Positions 24,287 through 33,426 of a DNA stretch of 64,000 nucleotides are shown here, one piece after another (the first letter of the stretch is position 1; each line of letters begins with the position of its first letter). The position numbers were made by a program, and so were the translations under genes. The notes below the pieces were generated by a model. It was not told the origin of the DNA and made no database searches. It saw only the letters and a program-made list of their open reading frames with translations. Origin of the DNA: Tumebacillus avium (GTDB lineage Bacteria > Bacillota > Bacilli > Tumebacillales > Tumebacillaceae); assembly GCF_002162355.1 (NCBI RefSeq), contig NZ_CP021434.1:3898001-3962000 (forward strand), given 5' to 3'.

Positions 24287-25361
24287 GTTCCTCATCTGGC
24301 TCTCGTCGTTTCTTGGGCTTCAGGAAGAGAAAAAACAGCACGGGGAGCAGCACCTGAAAGATGATGCCGAGGAATGGCCACGTGTAGTTCAGGTTCAGAA
24401 TCTGAATCGCATTTTCATAGAAAAACAGCGAGCAGACCAGCGCCAGCGCCCCCACCGACATGGTCAGATTCTTGGCGGAAACGGTGGTGGCCGTCCGTTT
24501 GATGCCGTGGCAGACCACAAACAGGGACACGGACAGTTTGATCAACAGGCAGGGCAGATACACTGCAACGATCAACAGGTCAAACCGGTCCAAAAAGTCG
24601 GTCAGGCGGATCTGGCGAATCATCTCGTGGTTCGGATACATCATGCGTGCAGAGAGATGCGTGCCCAGCGTCAGCGTGTTGGTCACCATCAGCACTTCCA
24701 GCATCCCAAAGCCGATAAACAGCCCGTACACCACTCTTTTAAATGGGAGCCGGGTGCCGGCGCACAAAAACACCACCACAAACGATTCGGCAAAATAGGG
24801 CAGAGCCAGCCAACTCCCCTGCAGCAGCTTGACCAGCCCTTGATCAAAAAAGGGCTGCAAGTACTTGTAGTCGAGCTCTTTAAACAAAGTGATCGGGATC
24901 GCCATGACGACCAGGAAAAACAGCGGGAAAAACAATTCGGTCATTCTGCCGAGGAGCTCCACGCCGCCGCGGGCGATCATCACGAGCGTGATCACCGTCA
25001 AAATGCCGATCACGAGCAAGGGCGTGTTCAACAGCAAAGCGTTGTTGACAAAATCAAGCATCATCCGCATATCGCGGGTGAGGATGAAAAAGAAAAAAAG
25101 AATGTAGAGCACGGTGATTCCCCGGCCGGCCCAGCTCCAGCGGTTGACGACCGCCTCGAACAGGTCTTGCTGCGGGAAACGGTTCAACGTTCTTGCCAGC
25201 AGGTAGAGGATGAACACCATCACAAGTGTCGGCAGCAAATAGGCCAGCCACGAATCCTGCTGCGCGATCCCGATGATCTGTGCCGGAAGCGAGATCAAAG
25301 TCGCTTCGGTGATATAATTGCCGGTCATCAGCATCAATTGCCGGTCTGAAACCCGTTCCAA
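24267..25361 (-). CDS. Spore germination protein, GerB family (permease-like subunit)
   Basis: A 364-residue protein with TTG start at 25361 (GGGAGGTGA upstream). About ten transmembrane segments in the APC-superfamily arrangement; the start SDRQLMLMTGNYITEATLIS is typical of endospore germination permeases. Conserved features include FFFFILTRDMRMML and LGRMTELFFPLFFLV. The family is the B subunit of germinant receptors in the spore inner membrane and binds the germinant. It is last in the operon A-C-small-B, with an acidic/basic C-terminal tail (KPKKRREPDEEQKEEAA). Forespore expression is expected from the family; I did not identify a sigma-G promoter. Confidence 0.93.
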   Translation of the reverse strand: MERVSDRQLMLMTGNYITEATLISLPAQIIGIAQQDSWLAYLLPTLVMVFILYLLARTLNRFPQQDLFEAVVNRWSWAGRGITVLYILFFFFILTRDMRMMLDFVNNALLLNTPLLVIGILTVITLVMIARGGVELLGRMTELFFPLFFLVVMAIPITLFKELDYKYLQPFFDQGLVKLLQGSWLALPYFAESFVVVFLCAGTRLPFKRVVYGLFIGFGMLEVLMVTNTLTLGTHLSARMMYPNHEMIRQIRLTDFLDRFDLLIVAVYLPCLLIKLSVSLFVVCHGIKRTATTVSAKNLTMSVGALALVCSLFFYENAIQILNLNYTWPFLGIIFQVLLPVLFFLFLKPKKRREPDEEQKEEAA

Positions 25362-25377
25362 GTGCGGTCACCTCCCA

Positions 25378-25596
25378 TCAGTTTACCGGGGACCAGGGCC
25401 GAAACACCGCGTCAAGCCAAACCGACGGGTGCGGGACATGCACGTGTGTTTGCGTGTACCAGTAGATGCCGCCTGCCAACACCACGAAAAAATGCGCCAG
25501 CCAGCGGGTGGCTTTGTCTCCCTTTTGCAATGTTTTCCATTGTACGAGGATCAGGACGGCCACAGCGGTGGCAGACTGAAGCAGCGCTGCAATCAT
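25378..25596 (-). CDS. Small two-segment membrane protein of the germination operon
   Basis: A 72-residue protein between the C and B subunit genes. ATG 25596 overlaps the end of the GerC gene by four bases, and the stop lies within the GerB ribosome binding region. Two hydrophobic segments: ALLQSATAVAVLILVQ and WLAHFFVVLAGGIYWY. Small D-type subunits with two transmembrane segments accompany several germinant receptors and modulate them, and this protein has that topology and position. Assignment as such a subunit is inference. Confidence 0.75.
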   Translation of the reverse strand: MIAALLQSATAVAVLILVQWKTLQKGDKATRWLAHFFVVLAGGIYWYTQTHVHVPHPSVWLDAVFRPWSPVN

Positions 25597-26798
25597 CGGA
25601 TCAGCCCTCTGTCTTTGATGCCGAGCGGCTTGGTCGTGGCGCCGGTGTGTTCAAAGTGCACGAGCGGAATCACCTGCACGTGCACTTTCGGATAGTTCTC
25701 TTCGCGCCAGTTCTGTTTGACGCGGTTCCAGGCGTCCGGGTCTTTGCGGTACAGACTGTCGCCAAAGCCGATCACATCGGAATGGTATTTGTTTTGCAAG
25801 GCATCGATCGCTTTTTTGATGTCTTGGGTCAACTTCTTGGCGACGAGCTCTTCGAACGCCACCAGATTGGCATTGGCAGACAAGTCGTAGTTGGACGAAT
25901 TTTCGACGATGATGCCTTTGGCGCGAAACTCCAGCCGCATGGTGATCTCGTCTCCTTTGACGATCGGGATCAGTGACATCTTGTTCTCTTGCAGCATGTA
26001 CTCGATCAATCCCTCCCCATCGGGAGGAGGGGCGGACAGCTTGGGAATTTTGGCTTGGTTCATCGCCAGCAGTACGCTGGACGATTCCTCCCGGTTGAGA
26101 AACCCGGCCAGTTTATCGCCGGAAAAGACGGCAAACCCGTCGAGCTTGATCGTTTTTTTGATGTCCTCTTTCTGCGGCGGTCTGGTCTCCACCCTCCGGA
26201 CGGCCGGGATGATGATGTCAATGCCGTCTGTGAGCATGATCTCCACCATGTGGCGCAAGGTGCGCGGGCTTTTCATCGACCCCTGCGCCAATTCGCGGAT
26301 CATTTCTGCCGGATACGCTTCGATCGGGGTGTTCGCCCCCATCACCTCGCGCGCTTCGCCTTTGGTGACCAGCGGAAAGGCGGTCAGGCGGTTTTGCGAG
26401 ATGCGGGCCAGCACGTCGAGCACCGGGGCCACGCCGTCCCGGGCCAGCTCCTCCCCGAGCAGCAGCACGCGGCGATGAGCGAAATAGAGCTGGCGGGAGA
26501 GGGTGGTTTGCTGTTTGGAGTTGGCATCGCGGATCGTTTTGCCGACAGCCGAATCGATGTACCACGATTTTTCGCCGCTCGTCCCGCCGCCGCCGCCGCT
26601 TCCGCCGATGCCGCCCAATTGACCGGGCAAGGGAATCTGCACCGAGATGAGATACCCGTCTTCCACTTTGTCGAAGGCGGAAGCGACCACAAAAGCGACG
26701 TCGTTGATCTCGCGCCGGTCCCAGCAGCCGGTGAGCAGGGTCAGCGCAAGGGACGCGGTCAAGATGATTTTGCCTAGATGCTTCACGGTTGGTTTCAT
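25593..26798 (-). CDS. Spore germination lipoprotein, Ger(x)C family
   Basis: A 401-residue protein. ATG 26798 overlaps the gerA-type gene by four bases. The lipoprotein signal is LTASLALTLLTGC with the lipobox Cys, followed by WDRREINDVAFVVASAFD, the family signature. The conserved body includes RQLYFAHRRVLLLGEELARD and a C-terminal domain with GFGDSLYRKDPDAWNRVKQN. An unusual Gly-rich insert (QLGGIGGSGGGGGTSGEKSW) lies near residue 60-80. C subunits are anchored to the outer face of the spore inner membrane and are needed for receptor function. Confidence 0.95.
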   Translation of the reverse strand: MKPTVKHLGKIILTASLALTLLTGCWDRREINDVAFVVASAFDKVEDGYLISVQIPLPGQLGGIGGSGGGGGTSGEKSWYIDSAVGKTIRDANSKQQTTLSRQLYFAHRRVLLLGEELARDGVAPVLDVLARISQNRLTAFPLVTKGEAREVMGANTPIEAYPAEMIRELAQGSMKSPRTLRHMVEIMLTDGIDIIIPAVRRVETRPPQKEDIKKTIKLDGFAVFSGDKLAGFLNREESSSVLLAMNQAKIPKLSAPPPDGEGLIEYMLQENKMSLIPIVKGDEITMRLEFRAKGIIVENSSNYDLSANANLVAFEELVAKKLTQDIKKAIDALQNKYHSDVIGFGDSLYRKDPDAWNRVKQNWREENYPKVHVQVIPLVHFEHTGATTKPLGIKDRGLIR

Positions 26799-28384
26799 CC
26801 TTCTTGCCTCTCAGGATCGGGAGGGGTCGGCTCCATGCCTGGTTCCATCCGCCTGGAATTTTCTCTGGAAACGGAAGTGGGGCGTGTGTTCATCTTCCAC
26901 CACGGCACCCGGATCAAGACGTCTTTTAGTTCGCTGAGGTTGCTTGGCGCCAGACCGGACAGGTACGGCACGCCAAACGAGCGCAGACCGCACATATGGG
27001 TCACGATCCACATCGTTCCGATCATCAGGCCGAACAGCCCAAAAGCGCCGGCCATAAACATCAAAGGAAAGCGCAGCATCCGAATCGAGATCGCGGCGTT
27101 AAAGCGCGGGATGGTAAACGAGGCGATCCCGGTCAGGGAGACGACGATGACCATCGGCGCGGATACGATCCCGGCTTGCACCGTTGCCTGCCCAATAACC
27201 AGCGCCCCGAGGATCGAGACCGCTTGTCCCACCGTCTTGGGCAGCCGCACCCCGGCTTCCCGCAAGGCTTCAAAGGAGATTTCCATGATCAGCGCTTCGA
27301 CCAGCGCCGGAAACGGGATGCTCTCGCGGGCGGTCGCCACGGAGAGCAGCAGATTGGTCGGGAGCATGTCCTGGTGAAACGTCGTCACCGCGATATAAAG
27401 GCCGGGCAGATATAAGGCCAGAAATAAAAAGATCATCCGCAGCCAGCGAATCATGTTGGAGATCAGATAGCGCTCGTAGTAGTCTTCACTGGCCTGGAAA
27501 AACTGCCAAAAGACGGTCGGGCCGGTCAAAACAAACGGCGTGCCGTCAACGAAAATCGCGAATTTGCCTTCCAACAGCTGCGCGGATATCGTGTCCGGGC
27601 GTTCCGAATACTGCATCTGCGGGAAAGGCGAGTAGGGGTCGTCTTCGATCAATTCTTCGATATAAGCGCTTTCCAGCACCCCGTCAATTTCGATCTTCTC
27701 GATGCGCCGCTTCGCTTCTGCGATCACATCGGGGCTCGCGACACCGTCGAGGTAGGTGAGCACCACGTTTGTTTTCGTCTGCTTGCCGATCGTGTAGTTG
27801 ATCGTTTTCAGGTGCTGAGATTTGATTTTGAAACGCAGGAGCCCAAGGTTCACGCCCAGGCTTTCGATGAAGCCTTCGCGCGGTCCGCGAATCGAGGCTT
27901 CGGTGGCCGGCTCTTCGACACCGCGGCGGGTGCCGCCTTTGACATCGAGGATCAGCGCTTCCCGGAAGCCTTCCAGAAACAAGGTGGCATTGCCTTTGAG
28001 CAGCGCCTCGATCACATCGGAATACGTGTTGACGGCAGACAGCTGGGGCAAGGTGAGCACGCTGTCCTCCAGGTTGTCCGGCGTGCAAGCTGCACTGCCG
28101 TTTTGCAGATTCTCTAAGAGCGGCAGCAGGGCGCCGTCGCGCAGGTTTTCCGCTTTGACGATCCCGTCGATAAACACGACCATGCCGGTGACATGCTGTG
28201 TCTTGATATCGCGAAACGCGACGTCGGAGCAGTCGCGAAACACCGCTTTCAGGACATCGCGGTTCTCTGCAATGGACGGAGACAAGCTGTCCTCCATCAG
28301 CTCAGAGGGTGCAACCGTATCGGGGAGCGCCGCTCCGGCGGGATGTTCTTTTGGTGTTTTTCGCCAAATCCGCCGCTTGCTCAT
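26795..28384 (-). CDS. Spore germination protein, GerA family
   Basis: A 529-residue protein. ATG 28384 is preferred over the adjacent GTG 28387 on spacing to GGAGG. A large N-terminal soluble region (about 1-300) includes FIDGIVKAENLRDGALLPLL and KGNATLFLEG; four to five transmembrane segments follow (IFLFLALYLPGLYIAVTTFH, ALVIGQATVQAGIVSAPMVI), and a Pro/Arg-rich tail. Conserved family motifs VEALIMEISFEALREAGVRL and LPKTVGQAVSILGALVIGQA are present. A subunits form the oligomeric channel-like part of the germinant receptor. First gene of the operon; order A-C-small-B with overlaps throughout. Confidence 0.95.
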   Translation of the reverse strand: MSKRRIWRKTPKEHPAGAALPDTVAPSELMEDSLSPSIAENRDVLKAVFRDCSDVAFRDIKTQHVTGMVVFIDGIVKAENLRDGALLPLLENLQNGSAACTPDNLEDSVLTLPQLSAVNTYSDVIEALLKGNATLFLEGFREALILDVKGGTRRGVEEPATEASIRGPREGFIESLGVNLGLLRFKIKSQHLKTINYTIGKQTKTNVVLTYLDGVASPDVIAEAKRRIEKIEIDGVLESAYIEELIEDDPYSPFPQMQYSERPDTISAQLLEGKFAIFVDGTPFVLTGPTVFWQFFQASEDYYERYLISNMIRWLRMIFLFLALYLPGLYIAVTTFHQDMLPTNLLLSVATARESIPFPALVEALIMEISFEALREAGVRLPKTVGQAVSILGALVIGQATVQAGIVSAPMVIVVSLTGIASFTIPRFNAAISIRMLRFPLMFMAGAFGLFGLMIGTMWIVTHMCGLRSFGVPYLSGLAPSNLSELKDVLIRVPWWKMNTRPTSVSRENSRRMEPGMEPTPPDPERQEG

Positions 28385-28444
28385 CACGCACCTCCCTTGC
28401 CGTTTGGATATGGTAATTGTGTCCTCGCACGGGGGAAGGTATCC

Positions 28445-28472
28445 AAAAAAGGCTCCCGTTGCCGGGAGCCTT
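28445..28472 (-). terminator. Intrinsic terminator of the DUF1906 gene
   Basis: On the minus strand AAGGCTCCCG / CGGGAGCCTT, four-base loop, six T. Confidence 0.9.
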
Positions 28473-28484
28473 GACTGATGCCGT

Positions 28485-29285
28485 CTACCAGAGTCTGCTG
28501 AGCAGTCCGGTGTCGATCAGGTTGGTGTCGATGTTGCAGGCCGCACCTTGGATACCGTATTGCCAGGCCAAGGTGTTGTTGGCGCTGGCGGGCTTTGCCG
28601 GCCCAAACTTGGGCGCTTTGTCGGCGCGGGTCACGCCGATCGACGGCTGGGCGCTCCAGAGCGCCGTTGCTTTGCCGATCGCCGGATTCTGTTGCACCGC
28701 GCTGTTGTAGGCGTTGGCAAACGGACCGGTCACCGGGTTTTCGTAGATGCCCGGGAGGTACTTGGATGCATGTAACGCGTCATACCAGCCGCGAATCCAA
28801 CCGGCGTCGGCCGCGTAGCTGGCTTCAATGTCGGCAAACAGATAGACGCCGCTCGGGATGCCAAGCGCTTTGGCGGTGTTGACCGCATCTTGTCCGGCTT
28901 TTTTGCCGTTGTCATAGCCGGTCGCGGCGGAAAAGTTGTTGTAGATCGGCAGGATCTTGATGTTTTTGTCGTGCAGGTACGCGACTTCCCCTTTGGTCAG
29001 ACCTTTGGAAACACTGGCAACATCTTTCAAATAACGGCCCCAGTATTTCGGCGTGCCGTACGATTGGGTTACACAGGCATGCAGCGTCGTGGACGGCGAC
29101 GCGGAGTCGACGCCCCAGGCGTATTGACCCTGGCTTTGCACCGGACCTTGCGCCGGCGGTTGGGGATTCGGTTCGGAAGCAGGCTGCTTGATGCCGGGGA
29201 GATCGGTGCGGGCCATCAAAAAGGAGGCGAGCACCGCCAGTGCGAGCAGGAAAACGGACGATTGGCTGATCGTGGATTTTGGCAT
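28485..29285 (-). CDS. Secreted DUF1906 (Rv2525c-like glycoside-hydrolase-like) protein
   Basis: About 266 residues. ATG 29285 is chosen (AAGGTGA five bases upstream); a GTG three codons earlier overlaps that site. A signal segment (SSVFLLALAVLASFLMA) is followed by a Pro/Gln-rich linker (EPNPQPPAQGPVQSQGQ) and a domain of about 210 residues with WGVDSASPSTTLHACV, YWGRYLKD, YLHDKNIKILPIYNNF, GVYLFADIE, WIRGWYDAL, GIYENPV and LAWQYGIQG. This TIM-barrel-like family (DUF1906) has glycoside-hydrolase-like acidic residues (the Asp and Glu of FADIE). It is often secreted in spore-formers. Substrate is unknown; a cell-wall role is inferred. Confidence 0.9.
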   Translation of the reverse strand: MPKSTISQSSVFLLALAVLASFLMARTDLPGIKQPASEPNPQPPAQGPVQSQGQYAWGVDSASPSTTLHACVTQSYGTPKYWGRYLKDVASVSKGLTKGEVAYLHDKNIKILPIYNNFSAATGYDNGKKAGQDAVNTAKALGIPSGVYLFADIEASYAADAGWIRGWYDALHASKYLPGIYENPVTGPFANAYNSAVQQNPAIGKATALWSAQPSIGVTRADKAPKFGPAKPASANNTLAWQYGIQGAACNIDTNLIDTGLLSRLW

Positions 29286-29372
29286 GCTTGTCACCTTCTT
29301 TTACGTTTTGGTGACAAGGTATTCAGCTTGACTGTTGATCGTGTTAAAAATGATTAAAATGCCTAAACGAAG

Positions 29373-29404
29373 AAAAACTGCCGCGTCGGTGGACGCAGCA
29401 GTTT
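29373..29404 (-). terminator. Intrinsic terminator
   Basis: On the minus strand AAACTGC...GACGC hairpin with GCGTC...GCAGTTT and a T-tract. It overlaps the stop codon of the gene at 29403. Confidence 0.8.
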
Positions 29405-30131
29405 AGGTTTCGTCTTGGCTTCGCAGGCGTTTGATGTAATAGAGGGCGCTGGCGAGAAATGCGAAGGCGCCGGCGATGATCAGCCAGGTTTGGCCGGGAT
29501 CATACCACATGCGAACTTTGTACCAGGTGGCGGGGAACTTCAGCCAGTCGAGGAAGCCGAATTGTTCCTTGTCGCCGGTGGCGAGGACGTATTTGCCGGT
29601 GCCGCCCGTCGGGTCATAGACGGCGATGTAGTAGGTGCCGGGCTCCAGCGTTTTTGAGAGCAACTGGTGCTGGATCAGGCTGGTCTGGGTGAACGGTTCG
29701 AAAAATTCGTCGCGCTCGCCGTTCCAGAGCAAGATGGCGCGACCGAGGTCTGCGGGCAGCTCCAGCGGAAAGTTCGGCGGCTCATTGGTGGTCGGAAGGC
29801 CGGGGCCAAACAGGACGAAAGCCGGACCGAAATCTTTTGTTGCCGGCTGATTCGGCACAGAGATGCGGGCGTAAAAGGGCGCCTGCTTCGTCAGGGTAAA
29901 TTTGTAGACGTCGACGCCGCCGCGCTCCTTCAGCTCTCCATAGGCGGCATAGGATACCGACGGATCGGGGATCTCAAACGCCTGCTCGTAGCCGCCGATG
30001 CTGCGCTCGACAAAAAGCGGCTTGTGCGCCATCGCCGAGGTCGGGAGGAACAGGGCTGCGATGAGCAGGGCCAGCACATAAAGGATCAGATGAGAGCGCT
30101 CAGGCAAAAAGCGGTGGCCGTTTCGTTTCAT
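29403..30131 (-). CDS. Exported membrane-anchored protein, unknown function
   Basis: 242 residues. ATG 30131 is chosen because AGGAGGTGA lies eight bases upstream; an in-frame GTG at 30143 overlaps it. Signal peptide LYVLALLIAALFLPTSAMAH, then a single extracytoplasmic beta-rich domain (about 45-195) with the pattern of a prepeptidase/jelly-roll type fold: GGVDVYKFTLTKQAPFYARI, and TLEPGTYYIAVYDPTGGTGK, then YVLATGD. The C-terminal transmembrane anchor is WLIIAGAFAFLASALYYIKR. I know similar His-containing exported proteins (AHKPLFV near the cleavage site) only as hypothetical. Function unknown. Confidence 0.8.
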   Translation of the reverse strand: MKRNGHRFLPERSHLILYVLALLIAALFLPTSAMAHKPLFVERSIGGYEQAFEIPDPSVSYAAYGELKERGGVDVYKFTLTKQAPFYARISVPNQPATKDFGPAFVLFGPGLPTTNEPPNFPLELPADLGRAILLWNGERDEFFEPFTQTSLIQHQLLSKTLEPGTYYIAVYDPTGGTGKYVLATGDKEQFGFLDWLKFPATWYKVRMWYDPGQTWLIIAGAFAFLASALYYIKRLRSQDET

Positions 30132-30238
30132 CGGGACAATCACCTCCTTGTACCAGACATATGCAGGAGGGGCAGGGGACAGACGGGATTTTGCAAGAAT
30201 TGTCCGAGGACGGGAGATGAGGTAAGATGGAAGAAGTT

Positions 30239-30334
30239 CAGGATCTTGTGATCTTAGGATCTTGTGATCTTAGGATCTTGTGATCTTAGGATGTCGTAAT
30301 TTTAGAATCTCGCGATTTTAGAATTTCGCGGTTT
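30239..30334. repeat. Six tandem copies of a 16-bp unit
   Basis: Units start at 30239, 30255, 30271, 30287, 30303 and 30319. The first three read (C/T)AGGATCTTGTGATCT almost identically; the last three decay (GTCGTAAT, CTCGCGAT, TTCGCGGT cores) but keep length and the TAGAAT/TAGGAT lead. Each unit holds a GATC-CTTG-GATC-like near-palindrome. The array lies in the 230-base intergenic region just upstream of the glycosyltransferase gene. Confidence 0.9.
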
Positions 30335-30361
30335 TTTACATAGAGATTGGTGGTTGGTTTG

Positions 30362-31585
30362 ATGACGAAGAAGATGCTGATGGTCTCCTACTATGCTCCG
30401 CCGATTCTGAACGCGGAGTCGATTCTGGTAGCGAAGACGTTAAAATTTTTGTCGCAGGAGTATGACGTTGACCTGTTGACGGTGGGCGATGAGTCCGATT
30501 TTAAAGACGATCCGTTTTTGCTGGAAGAGATGGGCGGGAAGGTCAACGCGATCCGCGTCGCCAATCCGAAGCCGACATCGCGGGTGATGCGCAAGGTGTA
30601 CCGCGAGGCGATGGCCAGGCTGTCGGCGATCGACAATCCGCTGTGGCTGCGCGGGGCGCGCAAAGCTTTGCAGAAGCTGGACGGGGACTATGAGGTGCTG
30701 TACAGCCGGTCGCAGCCGGGGGCGAGCCACGTGCTGGCGTTAGAGGCGAAAAAGCGCTGGGGCTCGCCGTGGGTGGCGCAGTTCAGCGATCCGTGGGGGC
30801 ACAACCCCTACCACCCGCTGCACGGAAAAACGAAAGAAGCGGTGGCGGAGTACGAGCGTCAAGTGATCGAACTCGCCGACCATTTGATTTTTCCGACCTT
30901 GGAGATGCGCGACCTCTATGCCGGGGTGTATCCGCACGTCGGGGTCGTGGAGCGGTCGACCGTCTTGCCGCACCATTTTGATGCACAGCTGTATCGCGGG
31001 GAGGAGAGCGGGCAGCGGGATGGCAAGATCGTGATGTCGTACATCGGCGATTTCTACGGGCTGCGGTCGCCCGCTCCGCTGATCAAAGGGCTGACCCTGC
31101 TCAAGGAAAAGCGTCCCGATCTGGTGGCGCGATTGGAACTGCAGGTGGTCGGGAATGTGGAGCGGAGTTTTCATCCGTTGCTGGAAGAGGCAGAACGGCA
31201 GCTCGGCCTGCGCGTGAACCGTGTCGGGCAGGTGCCGTTTCGCAGAAGCCTGGAGCTGATGGCCGACAGCGACCTGCTGCTGCTGGTCGATGCGCCTAGC
31301 GATGTCAATCTGTTCCTGTCCTCGAAGCTGATCGACTACCTCGGCGCGTACCGTCCGGTCCTCGGCATCACGTCGACCAAAGGCACGGCGGGGCGCCTGT
31401 TGCAAGACTACGGCTGGCAGGTGCACCACCCGGATGATGTGCCGGGCATTGCAGCCGCGCTGGAGACGTATCTGAGCGAACTTCCGCAGCTGCAGGAGCA
31501 GGCCCGTCAGATGGAGATCGACTGCTTCCGCTCAGAAAGCGTGGTCGGGGAACTGGTCAGAATCTGCGAGCAGGTCAAAGGGTAA
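30362..31585 (+). CDS. Glycosyltransferase, GT4-like
   Basis: 407 residues. ATG 30362 is my choice; ribosome binding signals here are weak (TGGTGGTTGG) and an in-frame GTG at 30347 is possible. GT-B fold features: N-terminal SYYAPPILNAESILVAKTL, the region YEVLYSRSQPGASHVLALEA, a middle PWVAQFSDPWGHNPYHPLHG, a C-terminal Rossmann half starting KIVMSYIGDFYGLRSPAPLI, and LLLLVDAPSDVNLFLSSKLI with the YLGAYRPVLGIT donor-site region. Probably transfers a sugar to a surface glycan; donor and acceptor are unknown. It is solitary, preceded by the tandem-repeat array, and I see no terminator behind it. Confidence 0.88.
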   Translation: MTKKMLMVSYYAPPILNAESILVAKTLKFLSQEYDVDLLTVGDESDFKDDPFLLEEMGGKVNAIRVANPKPTSRVMRKVYREAMARLSAIDNPLWLRGARKALQKLDGDYEVLYSRSQPGASHVLALEAKKRWGSPWVAQFSDPWGHNPYHPLHGKTKEAVAEYERQVIELADHLIFPTLEMRDLYAGVYPHVGVVERSTVLPHHFDAQLYRGEESGQRDGKIVMSYIGDFYGLRSPAPLIKGLTLLKEKRPDLVARLELQVVGNVERSFHPLLEEAERQLGLRVNRVGQVPFRRSLELMADSDLLLLVDAPSDVNLFLSSKLIDYLGAYRPVLGITSTKGTAGRLLQDYGWQVHHPDDVPGIAAALETYLSELPQLQEQARQMEIDCFRSESVVGELVRICEQVKG

Positions 31586-31667
31586 CTATGCATGTGGAGA
31601 GTAGTAATCTGTGAAAGCTGAACGAACTTGAGATGCGCAGTGAACGACTGGAGAGGGGTGGATTTTG

Positions 31668-32948
31668 ATGCGTGAGGAATTGACCTTGGAGTATGCGAAG
31701 CAGTTGGATGCGGGTGATGAACTGAAGGCGTTTCGAGAGCGGTTTTACCTGCAGCCGGGGACGATCTATCTGGATGGCAACTCGCTGGGGCTGATGTCGA
31801 AGGATGCGGAGCAGGCCGCTTTGCAGGTGCTGAACGACTGGAAGACGCTCGGCATCGAAGGGTGGATGGACGCTGAACAGCCTTGGTTTTATCTGGCGGA
31901 GGAGCTTGGCCGGATGCAGGCGGAACTGGTCGGGGCGAAACCGGAGGAAGTGGTGGTGACCGGCTCGACGACGATCAACCTGCACAATCTGGTCGCCACC
32001 TTTTTCGCGCCGCAGGGCCGGCGGAACAAGATCCTGGCCGATGAGCTGAACTTCCCGTCTGATATCTACGCACTGCAAAGCCAGTTGCTGCTGAAAGGGC
32101 TCGACCCGGCGGAGCATCTCGTGCAGGTGAAAAGCCGCGACGGGCGGATGATCGACGAAGCTGACATCATCGCCGCGATGACCGACGAGATCGCTTTGGT
32201 TGTGCTGCCGGCTGTGCTGTACCGCTCAGGGCAGCTGCTCGACATCGAGAAGCTGACCGCCGCAGCTCACGAGCGGGGCATCCTGATCGGATTTGACTGC
32301 TGCCATTCGATCGGCGCGGTGCCGCATCAGTTTTCCCGGCACGTGGTGGATTTTGCTTTCTGGTGCAATTACAAATACGTCAATGGCGGCCCAGGCTCGG
32401 CGGCAGGACTCTATGTGAACGAGCGCCATTTTGGCAAACGACCCGGCTTGACGGGCTGGTTTGGCTATCGCAAGGATAAGCAGTTCGACATGGTGCACGA
32501 GTTTGAAGGCGCTCCGTCGGCGGGGGCCTGGCAGATCGGCACGACCCATCTGCTCAGCACCGCGCCGATCCTTGGCTCGCTGCGCATTTTCCACGAGGCG
32601 GGCATCGAGCGGCTGCGTGCCAAGTCGCTGCGCCAGACCGAGTATTTTATGCAGCTGGTCGATGAGCTGCTGCCCGCGTCGCTGGGCTTTGCGCTGGGCA
32701 ATCCCCGCGCTGCCGACCGCCGCGGAGGTCATATCTCGCTGGAGCATCCCGAAGCGGTGCGCATCTGCAAAGCGCTGAAGGCGCGCGGCATCGTCCCCGA
32801 CTTCCGCGCCCCGAACGTGGTGCGGTTGGCTCCGGTCGCGCTGTACAACACGTTTGAAGAGATCTGGCAGACGGTACAGGCGCTCAAGGAGATCATTGAA
32901 AACAAGGAATATGAAAAATTCGAGCTGGGGCGCAACGTCGTGGCTTAA
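31668..32948 (+). CDS. kynU: Kynureninase
   Basis: 426 residues. ATG 31668 follows GAGGGGTGG; TTG 31665 is one codon earlier. A PLP-dependent fold-type I enzyme cleaving kynurenine to anthranilate and alanine. Family motifs: [13 protein letters not shown] at the start, [47 protein letters not shown], then [14 protein letters not shown] with the PLP lysine, [13 protein letters not shown], and [17 protein letters not shown]. Length is normal. Tryptophan dioxygenase and kynurenine formamidase genes are not adjacent, so the pathway partners lie elsewhere if present. Confidence 0.95.
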   Translation: MREELTLEYAKQLDAGDELKAFRERFYLQPGTIYLDGNSLGLMSKDAEQAALQVLNDWKTLGIEGWMDAEQPWFYLAEELGRMQAELVGAKPEEVVVTGSTTINLHNLVATFFAPQGRRNKILADELNFPSDIYALQSQLLLKGLDPAEHLVQVKSRDGRMIDEADIIAAMTDEIALVVLPAVLYRSGQLLDIEKLTAAAHERGILIGFDCCHSIGAVPHQFSRHVVDFAFWCNYKYVNGGPGSAAGLYVNERHFGKRPGLTGWFGYRKDKQFDMVHEFEGAPSAGAWQIGTTHLLSTAPILGSLRIFHEAGIERLRAKSLRQTEYFMQLVDELLPASLGFALGNPRAADRRGGHISLEHPEAVRICKALKARGIVPDFRAPNVVRLAPVALYNTFEEIWQTVQALKEIIENKEYEKFELGRNVVA

Positions 32949-32956
32949 AGAAACAC

Positions 32957-32990
32957 AAAAGGCACCTCGCAGAGCGCGAAGTGCCTTTTT
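32957..32990. terminator. Bidirectional intrinsic terminator
   Basis: AAAAGGCAC...TCGC hairpin with GCGA...GTGCCTTTTT. It separates kynU and the converging glutaredoxin gene. Confidence 0.88.
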
Positions 32991-33009
32991 CTCATGTTCA
33001 CGTTCTGAC

Positions 33010-33249
33010 TTACAGGGCGTCCCAAGCTGCTTTGATCTTGTCTTGGTCGTAGCCCATGATCACTTCGTCGCCGACGAGGAAGACCGGGGTCGCCGCAGCG
33101 CCGAGGTTGATCAGGTCTTGGAGGTGCTTTTCATCTTTGCGGATGTCGCGGTCTTCGAACGGGATGTCGCTGTTGGTCATCCACGTTTTTGCTTCGAAGC
33201 AGGGCGGGCAGGTCGGTTGGGTGTAGATGATGATCTTCTTGTCAGCCAT
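33010..33249 (-). CDS. Glutaredoxin-like thiol-disulfide oxidoreductase
   Basis: 79 residues with start ATG 33249. Thioredoxin-fold mini-protein: IIIYTQPTCPPCFEAKTWM with the CPPC active site, a mid-chain DRDIRKDEKHLQDL, the cis-Pro segment AAATPVFLVGDEVIMGYD, and a final helix. The length is typical of NrdH/glutaredoxin-like proteins. A CPPC rather than CPYC motif is unusual among classical glutaredoxins but occurs in Bacillota homologues. Monocistronic. Confidence 0.9.
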   Translation of the reverse strand: MADKKIIIYTQPTCPPCFEAKTWMTNSDIPFEDRDIRKDEKHLQDLINLGAAATPVFLVGDEVIMGYDQDKIKAAWDAL

Positions 33250-33426
33250 GTAGGGTCAACTCCAAATCTTGTTTTTCTTTATCATACGCGCGGGCGGCGT
33301 TGTTTTCTGTAAGCGGGCAGACGAAAAATCCTTTTGGTTTTTGTTAGGATGATCACATTCGGGGAAAATATGTTGTGATACGATAAGTTTAGAATGTAAA
33401 GTGAGTTTCCAGGGAGGAATTTTATC

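Noticed and set aside
24183..25349. 388-codon + strand open frame across the GerB gene
   Set aside because: Antisense to a clear germination permease; composition dominated by His/Gln/Lys and no start signals.
30239..30334. Tandem repeats as a possible CRISPR array
   Set aside because: Units are only 16 bp, directly adjacent with no spacers, and decay progressively; no cas genes nearby.
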